This document shows positions 1 through 7,964 of a stretch of DNA of 52,193 nucleotides, in pieces; positions within the stretch are counted from its first letter, which is position 1, and each line of letters starts with the position of its first letter. The DNA is taken from assembly GCA_014381415.1 (NCBI GenBank), contig JACNLQ010000039.1, forward strand, positions 1 to 52,193, in the 5' to 3' direction. The stretch is from Fidelibacterota bacterium. Lineage in GTDB: Bacteria; Fidelibacterota; Marinisomatia; SCGC-AAA003-L08; D37C17. The translations under genes and the position numbers were made by a program. Below the pieces are notes generated by a model, which worked only from the letters and a program-made list of their open reading frames with translations, did no database searches and was not told the DNA's origin.

Positions 1-974
1 CCTCCAAATGGTGTAATATCAAAATAGTCAATTATAAATCCTTTTGTAGTAACTAATTGTTCATACAAAGGACATTCTTGAGCACTTTCTGAACTTAAAT
101 CATACTTTCCATCACAATTAATAATATCACTGGTATAATAAGAACAATTATTTATTATATCCGAAAATGATAAAATGACTAAACAGCTGCCATCATCAAT
201 TTCTGCTTCACTATTATAATTGGAAGCATTTGGATCAGTACAACCAATATTGAATAATCCAATAATTTCCCATGATTCCCTGAAATTTTCACTGGTTTCA
301 TTGTGACCATTAATTCCATTCCCGCCTGTTTGAGTTTCATCTATTTCTTCAGTTCCAATGCGCGAATAAGCATAATAAGTTTCAGCTTCGGTCCCCAAAA
401 ATAACTGGCTTTCAATGGGAGTGTCATTTTGATATCCAGATACATTGGATTTATCAATAGCATTTTGAGAGTTACCCCATATAAAATAATCTACATCCTT
501 AATTGGAGTTTCAGACGAACCATCCCAATAAAAAAGCATAATCATTTCAGCAGAATCATTTATTTTATCACTCGCTCCGCCAAAAGAACCAATTTCAGTC
601 TCAAGCATGCTGTTTGTTTCAGTTCCATATAATAAAAGGTCGGGGATAAAATCTGAACCATAAAAGTCACCATACGAGCTATTTAGAATAATGGTTAGGG
701 TATCTCCAGAATTAATATCAATATCGGGGAATTGTGCAGTAAATCCTGTGGCAATATGAGCTGGTGCTGGGTCGTTTTCAGTTTGTAAGGTAAAATAATC
801 TTCGTCATCACAAATATAATAGTTACTGAGATTTATGGGGGAATCAGTAGGATTATAAATGGAAAAAGATTCAGCTGCATCAGGCTGAGTGACAATGCGG
901 GTTAAAAGTATATGATCTGCACTTGCAGAGAATAGCAGTGACCCTAATAAAATAAAAAATGGAAGGAAATTCAA
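1..974 (-). CDS. Secreted lamin-tail-domain protein, partial (runs off left edge)
   Basis: An open frame with no internal stop runs from a TTG codon at 974-972 to the left edge (about 324 codons seen). The frame is closed by an in-frame TAG at 992-990 and there is no ATG near the start, so TTG is the only plausible initiator. The N-terminus is a good signal peptide (about residues 1-20, ending FSASA before DHILLTRI). Residues about 21-190 look like an LTD-type beta-sandwich, with ESFSIYNPTDSPINLSNYYI near its start. Later comes a Cys-bearing motif, GCTDPNASNYN, ending DDGSC, which is also found in the neighbour at 2453-5650. The start lies one base past the stop of the gene at 976-2319, so the two are probably cotranscribed and translationally coupled. 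The exact function is unknown; a surface or secreted adhesion-like role is inference. The C-terminus, where a sorting domain would be expected, is missing. Confidence 0.8.
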   Translation of the reverse strand, partial: MNFLPFFILLGSLLFSASADHILLTRIVTQPDAAESFSIYNPTDSPINLSNYYICDDEDYFTLQTENDPAPAHIATGFTAQFPDIDINSGDTLTIILNSSYGDFYGSDFIPDLLLYGTETNSMLETEIGSFGGASDKINDSAEMIMLFYWDGSSETPIKDVDYFIWGNSQNAIDKSNVSGYQNDTPIESQLFLGTEAETYYAYSRIGTEEIDETQTGGNGINGHNETSENFRESWEIIGLFNIGCTDPNASNYNSEAEIDDGSCLVILSFSDIINNCSYYTSDIINCDGKYDLSSESAQECPLYEQLVTTKGFIIDYFDITPFG

Positions 975-975
975 A

Positions 976-2319
976 TTATTTAAGGAGAACTATTTTATGT
1001 GTGAGTATGTTTTTATTTTGTGAAATTCTAGCAAAATAAATACCGCTATTATTTTCAGTCCCATCCCATAGAAATGTATGGGCATTATGACTGGATAGAT
1101 ACCCGGAATAAATTCTGCTTATAATATGTCCATTCAAATCAATAATATCAAATTTGACTATGGTATTTTCCATATTCTGGAGTGAAATAAATATATTGGA
1201 ATTAAATGGATTAGGGTAGGCGTTAATCATTTTGTAATTTTGAGGTTGAATACCTATTAATTCCAAATTACAATTTGCAGAATCAAGAATATTACCAGCA
1301 CAATCCCCACAGGCATCCAATTCATTTCCATCACAGTCACAGGTACCTTCAGTTAATCCATCACAGCCACAGTCATACATTGCACCGGGACCATTACAAA
1401 CCCCACATTCATCAATGGTCGCGTTTCCACCCCAAATGCCTGCACAATCCTCAGTACAATCATTCGTATTGTCGTTATCACAGGTTCCACAATTATCCAG
1501 AATAGCGTTGCCTCCACATATATCTAAACAGTCTAAAACATTAAAATTACAATCGCATGAACCTTCATTTAGCTCACTACAACCGCATTCATAAATAGCG
1601 CCGGGACCACCACATATATCACATTCGTCTAATTCATTACCATCGCAGTCACATTTATTTTCTAAAAGGTAAGTGCATTCTCCTTCATTGCCAAAATTAC
1701 AAGCACTACTATCTTCACAGGTGCTTACGTTTTCACCACAGGCATTGCAAGTGTGTGAACCTAAATTGGTGAAATCATCCGTATCGAGAACAATCCATTC
1801 CGAATTAGTGGAATTAGTACCGGCTGAGGAAGTCCAGTCAATATTTCCGGATTGCACACTTTCTTTACGAACAAGAGTATGATCTTTAGTGGCATCGGAA
1901 GTTCCAGCAACATCCCAACCACTACTGGGGGCATCTCCAATCACTCCAATAATATCTAATAGACCGCCGGAGTTTATCACTTGAATAGCCCAAACATCAT
2001 TACCATTAAAAATTGAAGTATTAGCAATTGTTTGGTTGCATTCTGCCTGGATCACATCATTTGCACTAACTGCACAGATTACCCATACATCAGTTTTATT
2101 TAAAGTGGTGTTTTCATTAAATTGATGGGAGTGTTCCCATGAATCACAGTCATTTCTGCAATTAACTAATTGGTAATAATTTAAATTAATAGTTTCTAAA
2201 CTGCCGTTGTATATTTCAAGATATTTATTATTACTGCTTCCTTCCGCATATTCAGAAAAAAACAAATTCTGGGACATGATAATACCAATATTTAGGTATA
2301 ATACTAAAATTAAATTCAT
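976..2319 (-). CDS. Secreted LTD protein with Cys-rich repeats and C-terminal sorting domain
   Basis: This is a 447-residue exported protein. Residues 1-17 form a short hydrophobic signal peptide. An LTD-like domain covers about 18-185 (LFFSEYAEGSSNNKYLEIYN at its start, KDHTLVRKESV in the middle). Residues about 195-345 are a Cys-rich tract of repeated units of the type CDCDGNELDECDICGG, alternating with GPGA.Y.CGC units. The last 80 residues (NAYPNPFNSN, ending IVLLK) match the Ig-like C-terminal sorting domain used by type IX secretion in FCB bacteria. The LTD unit is closely related to those in the gene at 2453-5650. It is the first gene of a two-gene minus-strand unit; the next gene starts one base after its stop. 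A GGAG lies about 10 bases before the ATG. Function is unknown; surface attachment is inference from the domains. Confidence 0.85.
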   Translation of the reverse strand: MNLILVLYLNIGIIMSQNLFFSEYAEGSSNNKYLEIYNGSLETINLNYYQLVNCRNDCDSWEHSHQFNENTTLNKTDVWVICAVSANDVIQAECNQTIANTSIFNGNDVWAIQVINSGGLLDIIGVIGDAPSSGWDVAGTSDATKDHTLVRKESVQSGNIDWTSSAGTNSTNSEWIVLDTDDFTNLGSHTCNACGENVSTCEDSSACNFGNEGECTYLLENKCDCDGNELDECDICGGPGAIYECGCSELNEGSCDCNFNVLDCLDICGGNAILDNCGTCDNDNTNDCTEDCAGIWGGNATIDECGVCNGPGAMYDCGCDGLTEGTCDCDGNELDACGDCAGNILDSANCNLELIGIQPQNYKMINAYPNPFNSNIFISLQNMENTIVKFDIIDLNGHIISRIYSGYLSSHNAHTFLWDGTENNSGIYFARISQNKNILTHKIVLLK

Positions 2320-2397
2320 GGGGGACGAGCTCCAATGATTGTTTATTTAAAGGACTATGATGTCATAAAATTACGGAAGTTTTATTAATATTATCAT

Positions 2398-2434
2398 AAA
2401 AAAAACCCGTACATATTTTTATGTACGGGTTTTT
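2398..2434 (-). terminator. Strong intrinsic terminator of the 1065-residue LTD gene
   Basis: A perfect 14-bp stem (2401-2414 with 2421-2434) encloses a 6-base loop. Read on the minus strand it is followed by eight T residues (2405-2398), the classic Rho-independent layout. It lies 19 bases after the stop of the minus-strand gene at 2453-5650. It separates that gene from the next minus-strand unit, so that unit should have its own promoter between about 2320 and 2397. Confidence 0.9.
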
Positions 2435-2452
2435 AGTGAATCAAACTATATT

Positions 2453-5400
2453 CTATTTCAAAAGCATGAGTTTTTGCGTAGAAACTTGTCCAGCATATTC
2501 TGCACGCAGGAGGTACATACCACTGGGCACATTGTCACCCTGCCAAGTAAGTTGATACTGATTCGCACCCATATAAGTATTAGCAAGTTCAGTTACCAAT
2601 TGACCATTAATATTATACACCATTACAGACACATGTCCTGCTTCCGGAATCGTCAATTCAACAGTTGTCGTTGGATTAAACGGATTAGGATATGCATTCG
2701 TTAATGAAAAATCTCTGATAATAACTGAATTAATAGCATCATTTGAATTGGCTACTATCATTTCTGTAATTTCAAATTCACCATTTGTAGTAAATAGTTT
2801 ACCGTTAGATGGTTCAACAATTAGCAATACCGTATGAGTTCCCTTTGTTGCATAATCAGCAATCCAATGATTATTGCTCATTGCAAGATTGAAATCAGAT
2901 GTATGCTTCAGAGTCATTTGAATACCACCAATATATCCATCAGCAACAATTGAAACAGAATTAATAGATTTGATTAATTTTGCAGAGCTGGCATCATTTT
3001 CGATGGTACGTCCATTTACGATGCCATTTACAATAGCAACCACATCGAGAACATTTACGGCACCATCGTCATTAGTATCAGCACAGTCAGTATCAAATTC
3101 GCCAGTACCATCTACAATATAGCCAACAATTTGAACCACATCGAGAACATTTACGACATCATCACCATTTACATCTCCCATTGTGCAATCACTACCACCG
3201 CCAACTGAATGGAAGCCTAAGTAATCCCAAGTATTTTGGTCATACACTTCCCATTCGGAATCATCGGCATCCCCAGCAGAGGCTTCCCAATTTCCACCAT
3301 TACCAGATTCAACAGCTGAACCACGAACCAAGGTATGATCCTTCGTAGCATTGGAAACACCGGCAACTTCCCAACCGGAACCAGGATCATCACCTATGGT
3401 TCCAATTATATCTAGAATTGCTCCGCTTCCAATTTGAGTAAGAGCGAATACATCATCCCCATTACTTAGGTATGTAAATGTTTGATCACATTCTGCCTGA
3501 ATCAAATCATCAGCTGAACCATGGCAAACAACATATACATCACCCGGAGAAACTATTTTACCTGCTTCAAATGTGACATTATCTGGATAATCCCAGCTAA
3601 CACCATCATTACAGCCATTTGAACAGCTTGAGAGTGAATAGCCACTTAGATCTACATCACTATCACCGGCATTATATATTTCAAGGTATTTATTATTAGA
3701 AGATCCTTCAGCACATTCTGAGAAAAACAGATTTGCCGCTTCAGGCCAATCATACACACATGAACCATCGTCGATAGTTGCAGTTTCATCATAATTCAGT
3801 GCATCAGAATCTGTACACCCAGGAATATCTTCTGGACATGCATCACAGGATTCCCAACATACTGCATCTAATACCATATCAGAATCACCTACAGTAAGAT
3901 TACGATCGTTACCATAGTTGCCACCTGCACAATCTCCGAGGTCAGAGCCAGATTCATAACCGGATCCATCGCTATTATTAAAATTATACCCGTAGTCATT
4001 TCCGGAAGATAAAGCCATTGTATAGGTATATACTAAATCTCCATCATCATCATTCATTATATACCAATCACTGGGATTGTATTCACCATTAATGGTGGAA
4101 GTTCTAACTTTAACATCTCCACCTACACCTTCAATATTCATATCAACTGAAAAAGTCACATTTACGGAGCATGAAGAGCCATCACCATTACAAACTCCAC
4201 ATCCATCTTCCTCTGCAGTTCCGCCACAATCACCGGCACAATCATTAAAAAGACAGCTTCCATCATCTTCAGTTGCATCTCCATCCCAGTTACAGGCATC
4301 AGGGTTTGTACAACCAGCATTGCTAAAATCATGAGGGTGTGAACCCATATAATCCCATGTGTTTTGGTCAAATACCAACCATTCGGAATCATCAGAATTA
4401 GTTCCGGCAGAAGATGCCCAATCGGTATTCCCTGCTGATACGGAAGATTTACGAACCAAAGTATGGTCCTTTGTAGCGTTTGCAACACCAGCTACTTCCC
4501 AACCTGATCCAGGGTCATCTCCAATTGCACCAAAAACATCCAGCAAGGTATTTGTGGCTGTATGCATGAGACCCTGTGCATCGTCTCCATTATGATGGAG
4601 AGTACGGGTTTCATTGCAATTTGGAATGACACCTGTTTCATCTGCACTTGAGTGACAGACAACATATACTCCGCCAGCATCAACAGATGCACCCTCTGCA
4701 AATGAATTTGTATATTCCCAATCTTCACAGCCATTGGAACAATTGACAAATGCATAATCTGCTAAACTTACCGATGCATCAGATGCATTATAAACTTCAA
4801 AATATTTATTACTGCCAGACCCTTCAGCATGTTCAGAATAGAATAGGTTAGATGCAGGTTCCGCACAGGCAGAGCCATCCCCACCACATTCTCCGCATTC
4901 ATCAACAATTGAGTCACCACCACAAACATCAGCACAATCTACTTCAACTACACAATTTCCATCACAATCATAACCGGAATCAGGATATTCACAAGCACCT
5001 TCAGAGCCAGCATTGCAGGCAGAATCATCATCGCAAGTATCGCTTCCACCACCAGATGCTCCAATCCATTCACCGGGGTCATAGCCTTCTGGAGCATATT
5101 GGTTTCCGTCACCTCCACCAGAATCATTATCCACATTCCATTCGGTTTCATCCCATGTGGCATTTCCGGAACTTACTCCTTCTCCTCTTTCTGCTCTGCC
5201 ATCTTCAAATTCATGTCCAGTTCCCGTTCCATCTTCACCAGGTACACCAAAAATATCTGCAACCGTTCCGGAAGCATCCAGTATAGCAATATTATCATTT
5301 CCATTACTATCAGCCGCCCCACCAGTTCCTATATCTTGGTCGCAAGTTAGTCCGTATGTTGCACTAAATTTATCAGCATCATTACATAAAATATAAAATC

Positions 5401-5650
5401 CACCGGCAGAAATGGTACCTGTTAGATTTTTTATGCTTGATGAGGTTGGGTCTGAATTTCCATTGGTCCATCTCTGGATTATCCAACCTGATGACAAGTC
5501 TAAATCAGAATCGCCATTATTGTAAAGCTCAACAAATCGTCCCGCATCAGATGAATTTTGTGGGTCAGCCAATTCTGTTATAAAAACATCCGCATATGAA
5601 AATTGAGCTATTAGTAGTGTGATTATAAATACCTGAATGGTATGAAGCAT
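2453..5650 (-). CDS. Large secreted multi-LTD, dockerin-like, type IX-sorted protein
   Basis: This 1065-residue exported protein has a signal peptide (1-20, ending FSYA). It carries three LTD units at about 21-195, 267-440 and 638-815, separated by Cys-rich GCT.PDA.N..ATEDDGSC-type motifs. A beta-rich, carbohydrate-binding-like stretch lies at about 495-610 (VNVTFSVDMN at its start). At about 820-875 are two Ca-binding dockerin-like repeats (DVNGDDVVNVLDVV and DTNDDGAVNVLDVV), followed by a beta domain that could have a cohesin-like fold. The last 80 residues (NAYPNPFNPTTTVEL, ending KLMLLK) form a sorting domain. A strong SD, AAGGAGGAG, sits 5 bases before the ATG, and the leader contains a hairpin at 5682-5702. 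Binding and display at the cell surface is inference; no catalytic motif is visible. No cellulosome scaffold is seen here, so the dockerin repeats probably act as a calcium-stabilised module. Confidence 0.88.
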   Translation of the reverse strand: MLHTIQVFIITLLIAQFSYADVFITELADPQNSSDAGRFVELYNNGDSDLDLSSGWIIQRWTNGNSDPTSSSIKNLTGTISAGGFYILCNDADKFSATYGLTCDQDIGTGGAADSNGNDNIAILDASGTVADIFGVPGEDGTGTGHEFEDGRAERGEGVSSGNATWDETEWNVDNDSGGGDGNQYAPEGYDPGEWIGASGGGSDTCDDDSACNAGSEGACEYPDSGYDCDGNCVVEVDCADVCGGDSIVDECGECGGDGSACAEPASNLFYSEHAEGSGSNKYFEVYNASDASVSLADYAFVNCSNGCEDWEYTNSFAEGASVDAGGVYVVCHSSADETGVIPNCNETRTLHHNGDDAQGLMHTATNTLLDVFGAIGDDPGSGWEVAGVANATKDHTLVRKSSVSAGNTDWASSAGTNSDDSEWLVFDQNTWDYMGSHPHDFSNAGCTNPDACNWDGDATEDDGSCLFNDCAGDCGGTAEEDGCGVCNGDGSSCSVNVTFSVDMNIEGVGGDVKVRTSTINGEYNPSDWYIMNDDDGDLVYTYTMALSSGNDYGYNFNNSDGSGYESGSDLGDCAGGNYGNDRNLTVGDSDMVLDAVCWESCDACPEDIPGCTDSDALNYDETATIDDGSCVYDWPEAANLFFSECAEGSSNNKYLEIYNAGDSDVDLSGYSLSSCSNGCNDGVSWDYPDNVTFEAGKIVSPGDVYVVCHGSADDLIQAECDQTFTYLSNGDDVFALTQIGSGAILDIIGTIGDDPGSGWEVAGVSNATKDHTLVRGSAVESGNGGNWEASAGDADDSEWEVYDQNTWDYLGFHSVGGGSDCTMGDVNGDDVVNVLDVVQIVGYIVDGTGEFDTDCADTNDDGAVNVLDVVAIVNGIVNGRTIENDASSAKLIKSINSVSIVADGYIGGIQMTLKHTSDFNLAMSNNHWIADYATKGTHTVLLIVEPSNGKLFTTNGEFEITEMIVANSNDAINSVIIRDFSLTNAYPNPFNPTTTVELTIPEAGHVSVMVYNINGQLVTELANTYMGANQYQLTWQGDNVPSGMYLLRAEYAGQVSTQKLMLLK

Positions 5651-5942
5651 GTCGTCTCCTCCTTAATTATATTAGTTACTAATTCCTACGAAATGTAGGA
5701 ATCTCCTCACAAGGTTAGGGTTTAATTTATGTTAAGATTTATATGGAGGTGAAGAACTATTATTGATTTATGCAAAAATTACCCATAAAAAAATTTGTCA
5801 CGAGGAGCAATATTCGTTTTCATTTAGTTTTTTGTACTTTAGATTATAGATAAAATAAAAATTATTATAAAATTGTAACTACTAATAAAGTGACAGCATA
5901 TTAATTTTCCTATTAAATAACCTAAACAAAACACCATAAATA
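5651..5942. other. Divergent intergenic region with leader hairpin
   Basis: This gap of about 290 bases separates the minus-strand LTD gene from the plus-strand GAPDH-like gene, so it should hold promoters for both. It is very AT-rich. The only clear structure is the hairpin at 5682-5702. I could not pick a convincing -35/-10 pair for either direction. Confidence 0.5.
5682..5702 (-). promoter_or_regulatory. Leader hairpin ahead of LTD gene
   Basis: ATTCCTAC (5682-5689) and GTAGGAAT (5695-5702) form a perfect 8-bp inverted repeat around a 5-base loop. On the minus strand it lies in the leader of the gene starting at 5650, about 20 bases before its SD. It has no T-run, so it is not a terminator. 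It could be an operator or an mRNA structure that protects or controls the message; which one is open. Confidence 0.4.
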
Positions 5943-6953
5943 ATGATAAATATTGGAATAATGGGGTTTGGCAGAGTTGGTAGAGATATTTACCGTCTCG
6001 CTGTTGAATCTGAAGATTTAAAAGTAACAGCTGTAAGCGATTTAGCAAATCCAGAAATATTACTCTACCTATTAAATAACGAATCTATAAAAGATTCCCA
6101 ATTTCATTTAGAGGAAAATTATTTATTCAATGACCAGTTTTCTACTCGAATTGTTCGTGGGATTGAACCAGGAGATGTACCATGGGAAGTATTTGATGTA
6201 GATATAGTGGTGGATGCTACCCAAAAATATAAATATCCCAAGGAATTACACAAACATATTAACAGTGGAGCAAAACGAGTGATATTGTCAACCCTCCCAA
6301 ATGAAGGAATTGATAAATTAATTGTTTTTGGAGTTAATGAGGGCTCAGCTAAATCAAGTGATAAAATTGTGTCTGCAGGGTCATCAACAGCTAATGCCTT
6401 TGCTTTAGCACTTTCTATTTTAAATGAAGTTGTTGATATAAATTGTGCAAATATGACCTCCATTCATGCCTATACCAGTGATCAACCTCTCCAGGATGTA
6501 GCAGGAAAGAGTTTTAGACGAAGTCGGTCGGCAGCTGAAAATATAATTCCCAATGAAGATCATTCCGTGCAATGGATAGAAACAATTTTACCCCAATTTA
6601 AAAATAAAATTACAGCCAGTGCTTTAAATGTTCCTGTACAAAAGGGAAGCCTTATGGATTTAACAACTGTAATAAATGAACAAAACTTATCAGCAGAAGA
6701 TATTAATGCAATATTTATAGAAGCAGCCTCAAAGAGACCTGAACTCATAGAGATTACTCATGACCCAATTGTTTCCAGTGATGTTATAGGGAATAGACAT
6801 TCTATAGTTTTTGATACTCTGGCAACCTTGAAATCGGGCTCAAATTTGGTAAAAACTTTGAGTTGGTATGATAATGGTTTAAGTCATGCGTGCAGGATAT
6901 TAGATGTCATTCGTTTATATCATAATTTGGATATGAAGGAGGAAAATAAATGA
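5943..6953 (+). CDS. GAPDH-family protein lacking catalytic Cys (probable pseudoenzyme)
   Basis: This 336-residue protein aligns end to end with the true GAPDH encoded next to it. The Rossmann motif GFGRVGRD (8-15), the catalytic-base region SIHAYTSDQ (His175) and RRSRSAAENIIP are kept. The active-site segment, however, reads SAGSSTAN where the neighbour has SNASCTTN: Ser148 replaces the nucleophilic Cys. Asn229 (ALNVPV) replaces the substrate-phosphate Arg of SRVPV, the TGAAKA phosphate loop is replaced by EDHSVQ, and the NEWGY motif reads NGLSH. These changes should abolish normal phosphorylating GAPDH activity; this is inference from known GAPDH chemistry. The reading frame is intact. Its last codons overlap the start of the real gap gene (ATGA), so the two are probably made together. 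It may be a regulatory or structural partner in a mixed tetramer, or it may have a new substrate. No clear SD precedes the ATG. Confidence 0.85.
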   Translation: MINIGIMGFGRVGRDIYRLAVESEDLKVTAVSDLANPEILLYLLNNESIKDSQFHLEENYLFNDQFSTRIVRGIEPGDVPWEVFDVDIVVDATQKYKYPKELHKHINSGAKRVILSTLPNEGIDKLIVFGVNEGSAKSSDKIVSAGSSTANAFALALSILNEVVDINCANMTSIHAYTSDQPLQDVAGKSFRRSRSAAENIIPNEDHSVQWIETILPQFKNKITASALNVPVQKGSLMDLTTVINEQNLSAEDINAIFIEAASKRPELIEITHDPIVSSDVIGNRHSIVFDTLATLKSGSNLVKTLSWYDNGLSHACRILDVIRLYHNLDMKEENK

Positions 6954-7948
6954 GGGTTGCGATAAATGGATTTGGTAGAATCGGGCGGGCAGTTTTTCGT
7001 ATTTTGAGTAAACGGGAAGATATTCAGGTGGGTGCTATTAATGATTTGGGTGATCATGCAGCTCTCACATATTTGTTAAAATATGATACCGTTATGGGTG
7101 GATTTGGCGAAGATGTTTCATTGTCTGAAGATGGCACACTAAAAACCAATTTAGAAACGGTACAATTATTGAATATTAAAAATCCATCAGATCTTCCTTG
7201 GAAGAAAATGGAAATTGATGCGGTAATAGAAGCAACAGGTGTTTTTCGTACAAGAGATTCTTTGTGTTCCCATTTAGAAGCGGGAGCGGATAGAGTAATA
7301 CTAACGGTTCCTGCAAAAGATGAAATTGACTATACAGTTGTATTAGGTGTGAATGATGAGGGTTTGATGCCGGAACATAAAATAATTTCTAATGCCAGTT
7401 GTACCACGAATTGTTTAGCTCCTATGGCAAAAGTTTTACATGAGTCATTTGGAATTAAAACGGGAATGATGAATACAATCCATGCCTATACCAATGATCA
7501 GAGATTGGCAGATGTCCCCCATAAAGATTGGAGAAGAAGTCGTGCTGCGGCTGAGAATATTATTCCCACATCAACAGGAGCTGCAAAAGCGGTAGGCAAA
7601 GTCCTCCCAGAATTAGCAGGGAAACTTGATGGGATAGCCTCTAGAGTACCTGTTCCGGATGGATCTGTAGTTGATCTCTTTATTGAAACAGAATCTCAAA
7701 TAACGGTTAATGATGTGCATGAAGTTATTCTCAAAGCATCAAAATCCAAACAAATGGAAAAAATACTAGAATTTTCTGACACCCCGATCGTTTCTTCAGA
7801 TATAATTGGCAATCCTAAATCATCCATTTTTGACTCTCTTTGTACGCAGGTAATTGGAGGTAAATATTTGCATACTTTGAATTGGTATGATAATGAGTGG
7901 GGGTACTCTAATAGAGTGGTAGATTTATTGACAAAAATAAAGAATTAG
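6950..7948 (+). CDS. gap: Glyceraldehyde-3-phosphate dehydrogenase, type I
   Basis: This 332-residue protein is the usual length for NAD-dependent GAPDH of glycolysis and gluconeogenesis, which converts glyceraldehyde-3-phosphate, NAD and phosphate to 1,3-bisphosphoglycerate. All hallmarks are present: GFGRIGR (8-14), Asp32 in NDLGD as in NAD-preferring enzymes, SNASCTTNC with nucleophile Cys151, the base His178 in TIHAYTNDQ, the TSTGAAKA phosphate loop (207-214), Arg232 in SRVPV and the NEWGY motif near the end. A strong SD, AAGGAGG, sits just before its ATG, inside the end of the upstream pseudo-GAPDH gene. The start overlaps that gene by 4 bp. The next gene, acsA, is convergent and ends 16 bases away. 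Confidence 0.97.
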   Translation: MRVAINGFGRIGRAVFRILSKREDIQVGAINDLGDHAALTYLLKYDTVMGGFGEDVSLSEDGTLKTNLETVQLLNIKNPSDLPWKKMEIDAVIEATGVFRTRDSLCSHLEAGADRVILTVPAKDEIDYTVVLGVNDEGLMPEHKIISNASCTTNCLAPMAKVLHESFGIKTGMMNTIHAYTNDQRLADVPHKDWRRSRAAAENIIPTSTGAAKAVGKVLPELAGKLDGIASRVPVPDGSVVDLFIETESQITVNDVHEVILKASKSKQMEKILEFSDTPIVSSDIIGNPKSSIFDSLCTQVIGGKYLHTLNWYDNEWGYSNRVVDLLTKIKN

Positions 7949-7964
7949 AGAATCAAAGAAAATT

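Noticed and set aside
429-632. 67-residue plus-strand frame near the left edge
   Set aside because: Antisense to the open TTG-started LTD gene, which has a signal peptide and domain similarity.
3010-3190. Cellulosome component
   Set aside because: The dockerin-like repeats alone do not support it: no scaffoldin, definite cohesin or glycoside hydrolase is seen in the window.
4162-4755. Minus-strand frames of 108 and 87 residues inside the LTD gene
   Set aside because: Alternate-frame shadows of a long, domain-supported gene on the same strand.
4852-5286. 144-residue His/Gln-rich plus-strand frame
   Set aside because: It is antisense to the 1065-residue LTD gene; its composition simply mirrors the Asp/Gly/Cys-rich codons of that gene, and it has no SD or recognisable domain.
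5682-5702. Intrinsic terminator
   Set aside because: The hairpin has no T-run on either strand.
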